A stretch of 64,000 nucleotides of DNA from Nyssa sinensis. Taxonomy: Eukaryota > Streptophyta > Magnoliopsida > Cornales > Nyssaceae. Below, piece by piece: positions 45,901-56,775 of this stretch; the stretch's first letter is position 1, and every line of letters begins with the position of its first letter. The stretch lies in the NCBI GenBank assembly GCA_008638375.1, contig CM018047.1, positions 51,592,679-51,656,678 of the forward strand, in the 5' to 3' direction. The position numbers were made by a program, and so were the translations under genes. The notes beneath the pieces were generated by a model, which saw nothing but the letters and a program-made list of their open reading frames with translations, was not told the origin of the DNA and ran no database searches.

Positions 45901-48900
45901 GAAAACTATTTTACAGTATAAGGATATAGTAATGGAAACTAAACAAGAACACTTACAGAATTTGCAGAAACTGAAACAATGTCAAGACTCATGTTTTACA
46001 CAATGTCCTTAAGATGAATTACAGCCCTCGCAGTGGCGCTTATGAGCTCTTGGTTGTACATCTCCCAAGATACAATAATAGAGTACACGTAGATGTTAAG
46101 CACTGAAACTGCGTGTCTGGCAAACCAAACCAGTAACTTGAACTCTCTCAAACTTTATGATTATTGAGGCACAGAATGTAAGAAAATTCGATGATTGAAT
46201 GGTAAGTGCAGTGGTGTTTATATAGAATCCTTCATGCCTGTTTGGTATAGGTATGAAGCTTCGATTGTGTCTGTTCATGGCAAACAGACACAGTCACGCC
46301 CAATGAAGAAGATGCCTATTTAGTCAAAATTCAAACCAAAGGTAATTGCAAAACGACGTTATTTTGGATTTAAACCAAAGCCAAATGCAATCGCTAAACG
46401 ATAGTTTTGGATTTAATTATCCTGGTAACTAAACAACAGCGTTTTGAAAAAATATTTAAATAAATTTTTTTCAAAAAGATATATACACAGTGGGCCAAGG
46501 CCAAGGCCCAAACCCAAACCTGACACGAAGCGGGGCGGCGGCGGTGCGTGCACGTGTGGTGAACTAAGCATGTGCTAGGTCCTCCCCTTTCCACAAAACT
46601 TGGGTGCCCCTTAAGGCCCAAATTTTCCTTCAAGGTAATTATATATATACTCTTTAAAAGCCTAGTACCCATCCTATGTGGGACATAAGTTCTTTCACAA
46701 GCTTTAAGCTTTTGATACCATTTCTAAGTGGTGATGTTGGGAGGCAATTTTTCATTCACTTCTTAATGGTTTTGAGTAACCCAATACATGATCTTAATCT
46801 CCTTGCAAAGGAAAACACATTTTCATATAAACCCACCAAAATTTTAACTCAAAGATAACCAAAAAATTATTCTCAAAACCCATTATTTCTAACACAAGCA
46901 ATCTAAGTAATTAGAATATCGTTTTACAGCTATAAATACATTTAGGATTTACTTGATATTGTCTTTGAAAATTGTTTCTAGTCTCAGAAATGGAAAGAAA
47001 AAAACGAGAAAAAGACAGAGAACACATTTTAGAGGAGTGCATTGGAGAACTGTTTCTAGAAAAAAAAAAAAACCTGAAAATACCCTATTTCAGGAAACTA
47101 TTAATAGTAGTCCTTGTATTTTCAAAAATTAAGTTCATTACAAAAATGAAATGACCATTTTTCTTTAAGATTTTTATTCTCACACTCTCAACAATGAAAA
47201 TTGAAAAAAAAAAAGAGTTTTCAGAAACAATACCATTTTGAACTTTATTGTTTATATCTCTTTAACGTAGAGGGAAGCAATTCCTGCTCCCCTATTATAC
47301 ACTTGCACTCCAAATATATATTATTTAATGCTCAAACAATAAACTTTCTGGAGTGCAATAGTAAAGTGGGGAGTGGGAGTAGACTCTCACTTTCATGTAT
47401 AGTAAGTAATAATATCACATTACTTTGTATACACCCAACTTCTTTGACTATGTTGGGATGATTATTTCCAAAAAATTATCCAGTAGATATAAAAAAATAA
47501 ATTAAGAGTGGTCAATAAGATAAGTTAACTAGAAATCATTGTGATGTGTACACATCTACCTTATTAAGTAGTGTCAACAAGATAAGTTCACTAGAAATCA
47601 TTGTGATGTGTACACATCTACCTTATTAAGTAGTGTCAACAAGATAAGTTCACTAGAAATCATTGTGATGTGTACAAATCTACCTTCTAAATTAAAACCA
47701 TGAGATAGCATCAATTTTTTGTACAATTAGTAATGTCTAAACTCTGGCAAATACAAATTTACACTAGTTTATTCTTAAGAATAGAGAGAGGCAAGGAGAA
47801 GCATCATCAAACTAACAGTTTATGAAAAGGAATCCAGGATACAGCTATATGTGAGTACTACTCAAAGCTAAAAGCGCATATTACCTGCAAATCCAAAATG
47901 TTGAACATATTCCCCCTATCATCACGCTCATGTGGCAAGTCCGGAGCATACCTCCACTGTCCATCAACAATAAATCGGTAATTGTAAACACCTGACTGGA
48001 GCACCTTCACAATACTGAAGTCATTGCCCGATCTATGCAAGAACTCTCTGGCACAAAGCAATTGTAGTGTTTATATTGGATAATGTCTCAAAAAGCATAA
48101 ACGTGAGATAAAATGTGGAAGAAGGAACTAAACAGATCTTCTTACCTTGTCTTCCAGTTATCCCATGACCCCTCAACGGCCACTTGCTTGCCATCATAAT
48201 TCCATGTGATCATCGTCGGTATCCCCTTCTCAGAAAGCATATCCTCATACTCTGTTGTATTTTGTGTCGGTTCATTACTTGGGGTGTGCATCATCTCATC
48301 AGGCCTTCGTAAAGGAACCATGGGGACCTGAATATAAAATGCAAATTTGTATAAATAGATATGTGCATGCCAACGGGTGTATTGCTGAAGTGTTTTGAAG
48401 TAGAGTTGCAATTGTAATTCCAAATTCCACAGAAAACTGAAGGTCTCCCAAAGCAAGTGCATTTACCGATTCACACCCTCAATTTTGCCTCTAGGTGCCA
48501 TTTCTGCAAAGTAATGAAATCGCAATCATTCGCAAAGGAGCCTCTCTTTTCCCCTTTAGAGCACCAACACTATGTTAACCCAACGCATCATATGCCCCAA
48601 AAGTTGGAATATATTCATGTCCATTTCCAATTTATCAATCATATGTACAACTTCATTAGAATTGCCATAACTACTCCCTTATTTTTTGTTGCAGAAGACT
48701 AAATTCTGGACAAAGAAATGGTTTATGATACTTTTTGGACTTCTATCAAACAAATAGTGAGTATCAAAGAGAACATATGCTTGGCAAAACAAGTCCAATA
48801 GAACTAGCCAAAAGGATTCCCAATAAGTTTTCATGACTCCTATAGATTTCCCTGTATTTTTATAACCTGTAAACAATCTTATAATCACATATCATTTTCT

Positions 48901-49253
48901 CTCTTATCCCATATTCAAACTACCCACTAATCTAAAACTATAATGTACAATATAAATCTTGAGAATGCTCTATGCTCATGTTTTGATTCAAATATACATA
49001 TACGAACATGTTATACATAAAAAGAGAGAGACACATATAGAAGCCTGACCTGTTGAGTGAACATCAAAGGTGAGGGGTAAGCCCTAGGGCTATGAGGATG
49101 AGGAGGAGACTGAACCATGGATTCTGGAAACGGGCCGTGCGCATGGTAGCTAACGTGCGCCCCTCCGTGAGCATACTCCATGTATTCCTCACTCTCTTCA
49201 TTTTCGGTTCCAGAGGGGCCAGCCTCATCTTTCTTGCCGCTAACATTTCCCAT
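42657..49253 (-). CDS. KINB2: SnRK1 (SNF1-related kinase) regulatory beta subunit, AKINbeta2/GAL83 type
   Basis: The protein is the scaffold that links the catalytic alpha and regulatory gamma subunits of SnRK1, the plant energy-sensing kinase, and helps set its location. Four coding exons join in phase: 49253-49050, 48327-48146, 48047-47885 and 42995-42657, giving 295 residues against about 290 for Arabidopsis AKINbeta2. It starts MGNVSGKK, a likely N-myristoylation site on Gly2, followed by a proline-rich stretch ([17 protein letters not shown]). The glycogen-binding-like (AMPK1-CBM) domain spans about 102-185 ([20 protein letters not shown], then DNW at 124-126; [16 protein letters not shown]). 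The C-terminal ASC/AMPKBI domain spans about 215-292 ([14 protein letters not shown], then [19 protein letters not shown]). It resembles AKINbeta2 more than beta1. The C-terminus ends KSLSKVKD where relatives usually end near KSLQR. Confidence 0.93.
46000..46240 (-). promoter_or_regulatory. Possible promoter and first exon inside SnRK1-beta intron 3
   Basis: On the minus strand TCTATATAAACACC at about 46217-46230 looks like a TATA box. About 180 bases on, a 22-codon frame starts [17 protein letters not shown], then a second start [12 protein letters not shown] runs into a donor-like TTCT|GTAAGT near 45958. The arrangement resembles a first exon with an upstream frame. No later exon can be assigned, and the family is unknown to me. 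Confidence 0.25.
47519..47686. repeat. Tandem repeat, 62 bases x 2.7, with inner palindromes
   Basis: Units start at 47519, 47581 and 47643 (GATAAGTT.ACTAGAAATC) and are nearly identical. The first two hold the perfect palindrome GATGTGTACACATC. It lies about 200 bases after the donor of intron 3. Confidence 0.95.
47885..48047 (-). CDS. KINB2: SnRK1-beta exon 3: second half of the CBM domain
   Basis: It completes Arg129 and codes through residue 183. Acceptor TTTGTGCCAG at 48049-48048, donor TTGCAG|GTAATA at 47884-47883. It contains [20 protein letters not shown]. Confidence 0.93.
48146..48327 (-). CDS. KINB2: SnRK1-beta exon 2: first half of the CBM domain
   Basis: It codes for residues 69-128 plus two bases. 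Acceptor TATATTCAG at 48329-48328, donor GACAAG|GTAAGA at 48145-48144. It contains [10 protein letters not shown] (119-128). Confidence 0.93.
49050..49253 (-). CDS. KINB2: SnRK1-beta exon 1: myristoylated N-terminus
   Basis: It codes for residues 1-68. Donor CAACAG|GTCAGG with GT at 49049-49048. The start codon lies three bases after an acceptor-like TTTTGCAG, so the leader is probably spliced right before it. Confidence 0.92.
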
Positions 49254-49255
49254 TA

Positions 49256-49401
49256 CTGCAAAATATAGGATACCCAGTTAAAATCTTAAAGCATGATTAT
49301 CAAATTCACAACATATGTATACACTGATTACAGAAGAAAACCAGCAAAACAAACAGCAGAACCAAGACAGGAAAACCTGTGCATGGGGTTTGGTGACATA
49401 C
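49256..49401 (-). other. Probable intron in the SnRK1-beta 5' leader
   Basis: On the minus strand donor GATATGG|GTATGT (GT at 49401-49400) and acceptor ATTTTGCAG (AG at 49257-49256) enclose 146 bases. The upstream exon is rich in GA and contains a short upstream frame starting MREGGKRRQ. Confidence 0.5.
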
Positions 49402-49599
49402 CCATATCTCTTTAAATAAATTACAGATAGTAGAGACCCAAGAAAGCAAACCGCCCAGAATTAACTGAAGGGCAGGTAACATGATTTTTGCAGCTTTGTG
49501 TTGATTGATGGAAAGCTTTATTTGTCTTCTCTTTCCTCCCTCTCTCATTTCTTTTCTCTCTCCACATTAAAAAAAAAGAGGGCAACTGAATAATGAAAA

Positions 49600-51040
49600 G
49601 TCATTTTATTCTCCAATGAGTTTGGAAGATCCCTTGGTGGACTAATGATGCTGGTTTAAAAGGGAATGTTGCTTTGTCATCATCAAACACACTTCATCAA
49701 ATAGTTTCTTTACAAGTTTTTTTATAATGACCAACCAACCACAGCAGGCCATATCACTGTAGTAGATACCAGGCCAGTCTTTGAATTACATTTCTAACCT
49801 TAAACTTGAGTTAAATGACTGAAAAGTAACCTAAATGAGGTCATGTGGCATGCCCACAAGAGCCATGTAGTATGCATGTGGAGAGGATTAGGGCCATTGT
49901 ATTGGAGCCTTAAACTTGGTAAAAATTCTATGCTTTGACCATATGATCATTAGATTAAGTCATTATCTGTTGTAAGAAAGCTTAACCAGGATTGGAGGAT
50001 TTTGTCACTTCATTCTTTTCACACTAGATATAAGATATTAAGGTTTCGTTTGGATAAAATATAATTTTTTAAAAAACTTTTTAAAATATATTTCAAAATT
50101 TTGTAATTAATTTTTTAAAAATTATAAAAATATATTTGAATATGATAATCTTAATTTTAAAAATTAAAAAAAATTCTTTTGAAATACGTATCTTACGTTT
50201 TGAAATTAAAAAGTTGTTTTTAAAAATGTAAACAAACAGAGCTTAAGATTTTTATAATGAATACATGTCAAAGCAATAAAATAGGTAATTTTTTTTTGTT
50301 GTTAAATTTAACATTTTCTTTTCATCAATCACATCAAGATGAAATCTTTTAAGACTATTAACAATGTTCTATTTTTAATTTTAGTTAATTCTATTTTAGA
50401 AAAGAAAAGAAAAGAAAAGAATGGTTTAGTTTGTTATATAAGGATAAAATGAGAATTTACTTGTTATATAAACTAAGACAAAACAAATTATTAACTCATT
50501 TTTCCTTTTTCTTCTTCTCTTTTTTTTTCCTATTTAAGAACTTTTTCATTAATATATATTTTCAATGTGTGCATGTGAAGTTGTTTTACATGGAAAATTT
50601 AAGGATTGTTAGAAGAAAATAAAAAAGTGGGACTGATAGAGGGTTATTTTCTTTATATTTCTCTCCTTTTAAAACTCAAAAAAAGATAATTAAAAAAAAG
50701 AAAAAAAGAAAACAGTTCCCTCCTATCAACCATAGGGGTAAAATTCTGCAGCACAACAACAAAAATCATTATCTGATAGCTGTTTGATTCTTACCAAAAT
50801 CTTTCTTAGAAAATCTCTGAGGTTGTTCTAAAAGGGGGAAAAAAACAGAAGCCAGAATGCATGATTAAATCTCATGTGCCTGAATTTGGCTTTGCTGCTC
50901 TTCAACAGACTCCATGTTTCTCTCTTCAACATCTATTTCTTTAAAATTGTTCTAATGTAGCACGCATTTTGGTCCTTTGGAAAACTGTTCTTTATGGGGC
51001 AGTTGAGTTTAACAAACATAATTCTAATATAAGAAGATGA
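49600..51040. other. Intergenic DNA, no gene seen
   Basis: It starts with the SnRK1-beta promoter side. It holds a MITE-like unit (50041-50248) and AT-rich DNA; a short AAAAG repeat lies at about 50400. Confidence 0.5.
50041..50248. repeat. MITE-like fold-back repeat, copy 3
   Basis: It begins AAGGTTTCGTTTGGATAAA and ends TGTAAACAAACAGAGCTTAA, whose reverse complement resembles the start. The interior order of A/T blocks (TTTCAAAATTTTGTAATTAA, AAATATATTTGAATATGATA) matches copies 1 and 2. Confidence 0.6.
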
Positions 51041-51042
51041 TG

Positions 51043-51044
<2 letters not shown>

Positions 51045-51076
<32 letters not shown>
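51045..51076. repeat. (TA)n microsatellite
   Basis: About 16 TA units. Confidence 0.9.
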
Positions 51077-51082
<6 letters not shown>

Positions 51083-51224
51083 TACGATCAATCTCATATC
51101 ATTTCCTGGTTTTAGAAGTTTTTTTCCTAAAAAAAATACCCTGAAAAAAAGATGATTCCATTTTCTTCATAGAAGTAATTACGTGCATAAAACTCATGGT
51201 TTTACTTGGTAGGGAGTAAGGACG

Positions 51225-51660
51225 GATCCAAGGTAGATCCAGGGTCAGTTGCCCTGCAATTTTTTTTTTTTTTTTTTTCCATTTACAAATTTTCTTATAT
51301 TTTTTAAAATATTTTTAAAAATAACTCTTTAAATTAGTTTTTGCCCATCCTAAATTTAAATTTCTTTTTACACTTTCCCTTATTTTAATTTTTTATTTGA
51401 TTTTTTCAATGGAATTCCTATCAATTTATTTTAGTTTTTGAATAACATAAAGTTTTTTCCAGAGTTTTTTACTTCTTGTTTTATATATGAACTTCTTTAT
51501 ATTAATTATTTTAATTTTAATAAAAAATATTATTTAATTGATATTAAATTTTTAGACTTCTTCTTTCAAAATTTGAGGTTCAACTCTCACATCAAAAACC
51601 GCTTTCCTAAAAGAAACTTTTTTACTTATTTAAAATTTTAATTACAATCAAATAATAATT
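51225..51660. other. Repeat-like DNA with poly-T
   Basis: GGACGGATCCAAGGTAGATC, then a GGGTCAGTTGCCCTGC stretch and a run of T, resembles a repeat common in plant genomes. The rest is AT-rich. No gene. Confidence 0.4.
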
Positions 51661-52488
51661 TTCTTAACAAAGTTTGCTCCCCCTTTTGTTTTAAAAAAAA
51701 AAGAAGCAAAGAAGGGAGTCGGAAAGAAACTCCCCGGGTGGAATTTGGTTTCCACCACTTGTCCCGCAAGAAGGGTTTTGCCTGTCCCTTTCTGCTCTTT
51801 ATCCTTTTTCACAAAATTGGGCAGGTGGCCGATGCTTGAATAAATTAGCATGACTGTCCTGATTATATAATGTTCTGCTAAGTCACATCATTTGTTTGGG
51901 TACTTCAATGACAAAATACTAATGGAACAAGGAATATTATTCATTAGACCTTTGATCATGTTTTTACATTATAGAGGGTAATATAGCCAGGACCAGTAGG
52001 GTATTCTGAGGACTAAGGTGTTGTTTGTCAAGGGCAGGAGGGAAAAAATTCGAGGGGAAGAACGTCCATTTTTGAATGTTAGGATTTCGGATAGCGACTC
52101 GCTCTCTTAAACATGCTCTAACCATTTTACCATCAAATCACCTTGACCTACCATGGCCCTACTCATGGAAAAAGTATTCCTGGTCGAGGGCACCATGTAT
52201 CCATGACGCCATCCATTAATTAGATACCATCTCAAATATGTTCCATCTATTTTAGTATAACATAATTCATATGTCAGTACATAATTAAATGAGGGCATGA
52301 GTACACTTGTTTTTCAGAAGGCACAAAAATATTTCCCTTTCTCTTGAGGGGCCCTACAGTATCTATCTCCCCATGTGACTCGCCTTGGCTTGGTCCTGGC
52401 TTAGTAATAATGGAATATGTCCACGTTATGTGCTGGTTGAGAACCTTGTTGATTACTCCCAAATACACCTTGCACTCGAGATAAATTA
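51661..52488. other. Intergenic DNA, no gene seen
   Basis: Mixed composition; the frames present are short and match nothing known to me. Confidence 0.45.

Positions 52489-52528
<40 letters not shown>
52489..52528. repeat. Compound microsatellite (TG)8-(AG)12
   Basis: TG units run directly into AG units. Confidence 0.9.
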
Positions 52529-52737
52529 GGAAGTAAATCTTTTTTGGACAGAAATGACTTCACAAAGTCACTCTTCTTGTGGCTTTTTATTATGTAATGA
52601 AACATTTCTTATTGCAATCAGTTGAGAAAAGAAAATCTTATACAACCAAATGAGTCACTTTCAAATACTAAGTCGCGTAACCAATTAACACATATGAATA
52701 GATAGTCATGAGTTCATTTTTCAACACATCAAGAAAG

Positions 52738-52740
<3 letters not shown>

Positions 52741-52805
<65 letters not shown>
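52741..52805. repeat. (AG)n microsatellite, 32 units
   Basis: A perfect AG run of 65 bases. Ser-Leu and Arg-Glu frames across it are artefacts. Confidence 0.95.
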
Positions 52806-52808
<3 letters not shown>

Positions 52809-54146
52809 ACATGGTATCATGAGAATGAATGATGGAGCAAGTGGGCATCTCTTTTTGTTCATCCAATCAATAATAACAAGCTCAAAAGTTATGCAGATGC
52901 TAGCCAATGCTAGGCTTACAATTTCCACCATTTGGGTCATTTGGTTTTTGAAAAAAAAATGCAATAAGATCGAATGAGATCAATTTTTACTTCAAGAATC
53001 TAAAGCAAAGGAATGAGGGAGAAAAGGCTGAAAAGGTAAAATAATATAAACAGAAAAGAAAAGAGAAGGCAAAAATAAAAGAAAAATTGGTTAAGAAAAG
53101 AAAAAAAAAAAGGAAGAGAAATCTGGTTTAGTAGAATCTTGCAGACACAGGATGGTAGTTAGATGTTGGCATCAAATAGGAGGAGATCTCACAGTGGAGG
53201 AGAATATGCGGGAGTCAGCTTCATAGGCCCACCTTGGATGGCAATGTGTGGAGTAAATGTGCTAATGGGACAATTGTTGGGACACAAAATGGTCCTCCAT
53301 TTGACATGAAATACATTCATGTCTTGTTATGGTCACTGAGAAGGTGAAATGAAAATGAAATTTTGGTACTATAGGTTGCATTTTGGACAAGCTTTAATTT
53401 GTTTTACTGCCTAAATCATCTCTAGGAGTGGAGCTAAAAGAGGAGTCAAATGAAATAGCTACCAAAATCCTCAAATTTTTACTCTAATAGTGGAGCCATC
53501 TCGGTATGCAAAATGAATTCAGCTCATGTGTGTATCCGAATATGAATCTAATGGGAAGAGAGAGAGAGAGAGAGAGCACAAATTGGTGAGAAAGTTGAAA
53601 GAGAGAGGCTGGTGAGAAGGGACAGAAAGGAGAAACAAAAATATATTAAAATATAAAATTGATACTTCTTTTGGATCATATTGTTGGAATGCGTGCATGC
53701 TGCTGGAATATGTATAATATTGTAACTAGCGGCAAATGTTGATTTTGATTCCAAAAATGCCTCCACCTTGTTAGAGATGTTTTAATAATTACACGCAATC
53801 ACTTGGAACCATTTTCTCCACAATGACCACTTAAATTTCTTTTTTTTTTTTATTTGAAAAAAAATTCTCTAAATCTCTAATCTTCCTTTCACACATCCGA
53901 TTTAGGATTCGGCCTATAAGTTGTCTACTCTACACACATTGTGTGCAAGAAAAGGTAGAAGAAAGTTTGTCAAATGAACACATTTAATTGAGGTGACCCT
54001 TTTGATGAATCACTTAGATGGTGATATTTTCAATAATTGTCAACTAATTTTCTATGCCCCTCCCACCAAAAAACTTGGTTCGGGGGGAGGGGGGGAACAA
54101 AGAAGGGCATATTGTAAACTAGTTTGATAGCAAGCAGGTTGCAAAT

Positions 54147-54150
<4 letters not shown>
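52806..54150. other. Intergenic DNA, no gene seen
   Basis: Purine-rich tracts at 53000-53110, a small (AG)n at about 53558-53577, and a MITE-like patch at about 53410-53510. No supported frame. Confidence 0.45.

Positions 54151-54179
<29 letters not shown>
54151..54179. repeat. A29 homopolymer
   Basis: Twenty-nine A on the plus strand. It could be a retroposon tail, but I see no recognisable body to its left. Confidence 0.85.
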
Positions 54180-54181
<2 letters not shown>

Positions 54182-54477
54182 TGATCTAGTGCATGAGACT
54201 TTCGTCTTGGGGGATCTAGTGAAGATTGGAGGTATGCAGTCTTACTCTCATAAATAGATAGGTTGTTTTTCTTATGACTGCAAATTTATCTCTATTGTTA
54301 ATGTAACCATGCCAGAAATCACTAAAATGCATAAAAAGTTGTATTATAGTGCAGAACTACTGAATTGTGTGTTTCAGGCACTGGATGCATGTCTCACAGA
54401 AATACATGCCACTTCCACAAAATCTCCATTTTACTATTTTGTATAACTGTCCCCATCCAAGCCAACTCAAAATTATA

Positions 54478-54858
54478 TTAAAGAAGGCTGTTGGCGGGGT
54501 CAGAAGGACTACTAGCTAGGACATTTTTTTTGGGCGCAATTGATGCATAGTCTATTTCCAAGTCAAATTTTAATAAGCATGGCCCTTGGCATGTTGAGCC
54601 GTATGCATATGGACGTTTACTTGATAATTTGTTTGTCACAACTACTACCAAAAAATACAAATCCTTGAAAGCAAAAATGTGAAGGTCCCACTTTTCTTCC
54701 TTGCTAAGGAGCCATTTTCCAATCCCTTTCAGAGTCTTAGACTTATTTCTGAAACCAAAGAATAAGGCTAAAGGCCCATAGGTGGTTCCATCTGGCAAAG
54801 AAAATTGCGTAAATGCAAGAGTATAAGAGGTGACTGATTCTATAAATTGACCTCTCAT
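54478..54858 (-). other. Unassigned 126-codon open frame
   Basis: The frame has ordinary protein composition, not low complexity: MRGQFIESVTSYTLAFTQ, LPDGTTYGPLALFFGF, WLLSKEEKWDLHIFAFKD. The frame is open upstream of the ATG (VPPVLRK) to a TTAG that could be an acceptor at about 54882, so it may be one exon or a fragment of a larger gene. I do not recognise the family, and no partner exons or promoter are evident. It may be a pseudogene piece. Confidence 0.3.
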
Positions 54859-54986
54859 CTTCCTCAGGACTGGTGGAACCTAATATATAATGTTGAAAAT
54901 ATTTATTGTGGATGTTGAAAGCTAATACATTTGAATTATTGGTGTTGTGGAAGAATTGTATACCAATTATTGTGTTAATTTTATAA

Positions 54987-54992
54987 ATATAA

Positions 54993-55022
<30 letters not shown>
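54987..55022. repeat. (AT)n microsatellite
   Basis: About 17 AT units. Confidence 0.9.
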
Positions 55023-55027
<5 letters not shown>

Positions 55028-55984
55028 TTAGAGGAACAGAACCTAACACAAGATGTAAAAAGTTCTGACAGATTTCATCCAATAAAGGATCATGGCTTCA
55101 TGAGATTGTGAAAAACTTAAACCCTGTGCTTGGATAATTATGAAGGGAACGAAAGGGAAGGAAATGAGAGAATAACATTGATTATGAGAAAGAAGAGCAA
55201 AAAAGAAGAGTGAAATTTCTTCTTCATGCTTAGACAACCGTTGAGAAAAAAGAAAAAAAAATGATAGTGTAATTCTTTCATCTTCCTTAAAAAAGATAAA
55301 TGAGAGAACTGTTTTATTGAGTAAAGTTTTATTTGATATAAAGTAAATAACAAGTATTGTAATGTTATATATAAAATCAAATTACTTAAATTCAACTCAT
55401 GATTAGCTCAATTACAGGCTGTTCGAGATTGGCTTGAGACAATGGCATATCTAGACCATAGAATTAGGAAGGGCAAGAATATGAAAGTTAGAATTTTAGG
55501 GGGTCTATAAAAATATGAAAAAGTTTGAGGGATAATTCTTAATTTATAAGAGAACTTTTCAAAACTGAAGGTGAAAATTAAATTTTGAAAAATTTGGGGC
55601 TAGACAATACCTAACATTGCATCTCGAGACATAAATAAATCAAATTTAAATACATTTTAAAACTTATTAATTTTAATAAGTTATGTATGAGTAACTACTA
55701 TCCAAATCGACTCATTTACAACCCTGTTGTACTAACGGTAATCAATTTCAAGTCTACCCAAAAGTGCAAACAATAAATGGCGTTTAAATGCAATTTCTTT
55801 TTTATTTTTTGGGTGAAAGTTTAAATGCAATTTCTTAGTAGCCTTCAGTGGACCTCAAAATTATACTTGACGAATCTTTAAAATGGTGCTCTCATTTTAC
55901 TTTTAAGATTCTGTTCTTTATATCATTTGAAATAAAACAGCAACTTTATTCTGAAGGTATAAGCATGAAAAGAATAAATCAAGG
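55023..55984. other. Intergenic DNA, no gene seen
   Basis: AT-rich with retroelement-like phrases. No supported frame. Confidence 0.45.
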
Positions 55985-56775
55985 TTCTTCCGAATGTTTT
56001 TGGACTCAGTCTGTTCATCGAACTGAAAAAATGTCTAAGTTACGGATTATTGGTCCAACCGTTGGGTCAACCGAAATCAAACCGTGATATCATAATTATG
56101 TAATTAATAAATTTAATAATACATGTGATTGATATTTTAAATTTAAAAAATTATACAAAAATTACTAAAAATTATATAAAAATATAAGTTATTTACTTTA
56201 AATTTATTTGTATATAAAAATAAAAAACTCTTTAAAAAATTAGAAGAATTTACTTAAAGTTGAAGAAATTAAAATAAAATTCAAAGGGATATTTAAAAAA
56301 AAAAATTAGATAGAAGGGAAAATATGTGTAATTTGTCAGTAAAAATAGAAAATGATAATTTAATTTTAAAAATTTCAAAAAATATTGTTGTAATTGTCAA
56401 AAATTTTAGAAAATGTCAGTATAATTAATTTATTTTAAAAATTACTTTGAAAAATATGTTTAACCATTTGGTTAAATTATTTTCACTATAATTTTATTTT
56501 CAAAATGCATAAAATTTGATTGCAAAAAAGATTGCGTTATTGTCCCAAATGCCTTTTCATTGGGTGTGAACCGGTGACCTAGTACCGGGTCACCCGGTTC
56601 GACAGTCCGACCGGTCTGTTTTAACGGTTTTGTATTTTTAGAACGGTTTTGAACTATAAGCGATTTTATGGGTTAAACCGGACCGTTTTATAAACCGGTC
56701 GACGGTTCAAACGGTTGAATCGGCCGGTTCGACCGGTTGAACCGGCCGGTTCGGTTCGGGTTTTAAAACATTGGT
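55985..56775. mobile_element. CCGGTT-rich non-autonomous element (hAT-like), interrupted
   Basis: At 56565-56760 ACCGG, CCGGTT and related words occur many times in both orientations (ACCGGCCGGTTCGGTTCGGG). At about 56050-56085 a weaker set occurs (GGTCCAACCGTTGGGTCAAC). Such arrays are typical sub-terminal repeats of hAT-like elements in plants. The Mutator-like fragment at 56110-56430 sits between the two parts and may have inserted into it. Confidence 0.45.
56110..56430. mobile_element. Fragment related to the Mutator-like element at 37550-38082
   Basis: AATATAAGTTATTTAC.TTAAA, TCTTTAAAAAA and the right end (AATTTGTCAGTAAAAATAGA, then GTAATTGTCAAAAATTT) match the interior and right end of the element at 37550 in the same order. 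The left end is not recognisable. Confidence 0.6.

Larger units (their letters stand above)
42996..47884 (-). other. SnRK1-beta intron 3 (4.9 kb)
   Basis: It is by far the longest intron of the gene. It contains a (CT)n run at about 43725-43747, a (TA)n run at about 45726-45747, a possible small promoter/exon at 46040-46240, repeat-like GC-rich DNA at about 46490-46620, and the 62-base tandem repeat at 47519-47686. A plus-strand frame at 43903-44136 (with [17 protein letters not shown]) matches nothing I can name. Confidence 0.85.

Noticed and set aside
47519..47686. CRISPR-like spaced repeat
   Set aside because: The units are directly adjacent and identical throughout, with no unique spacers, and this is plant nuclear DNA.
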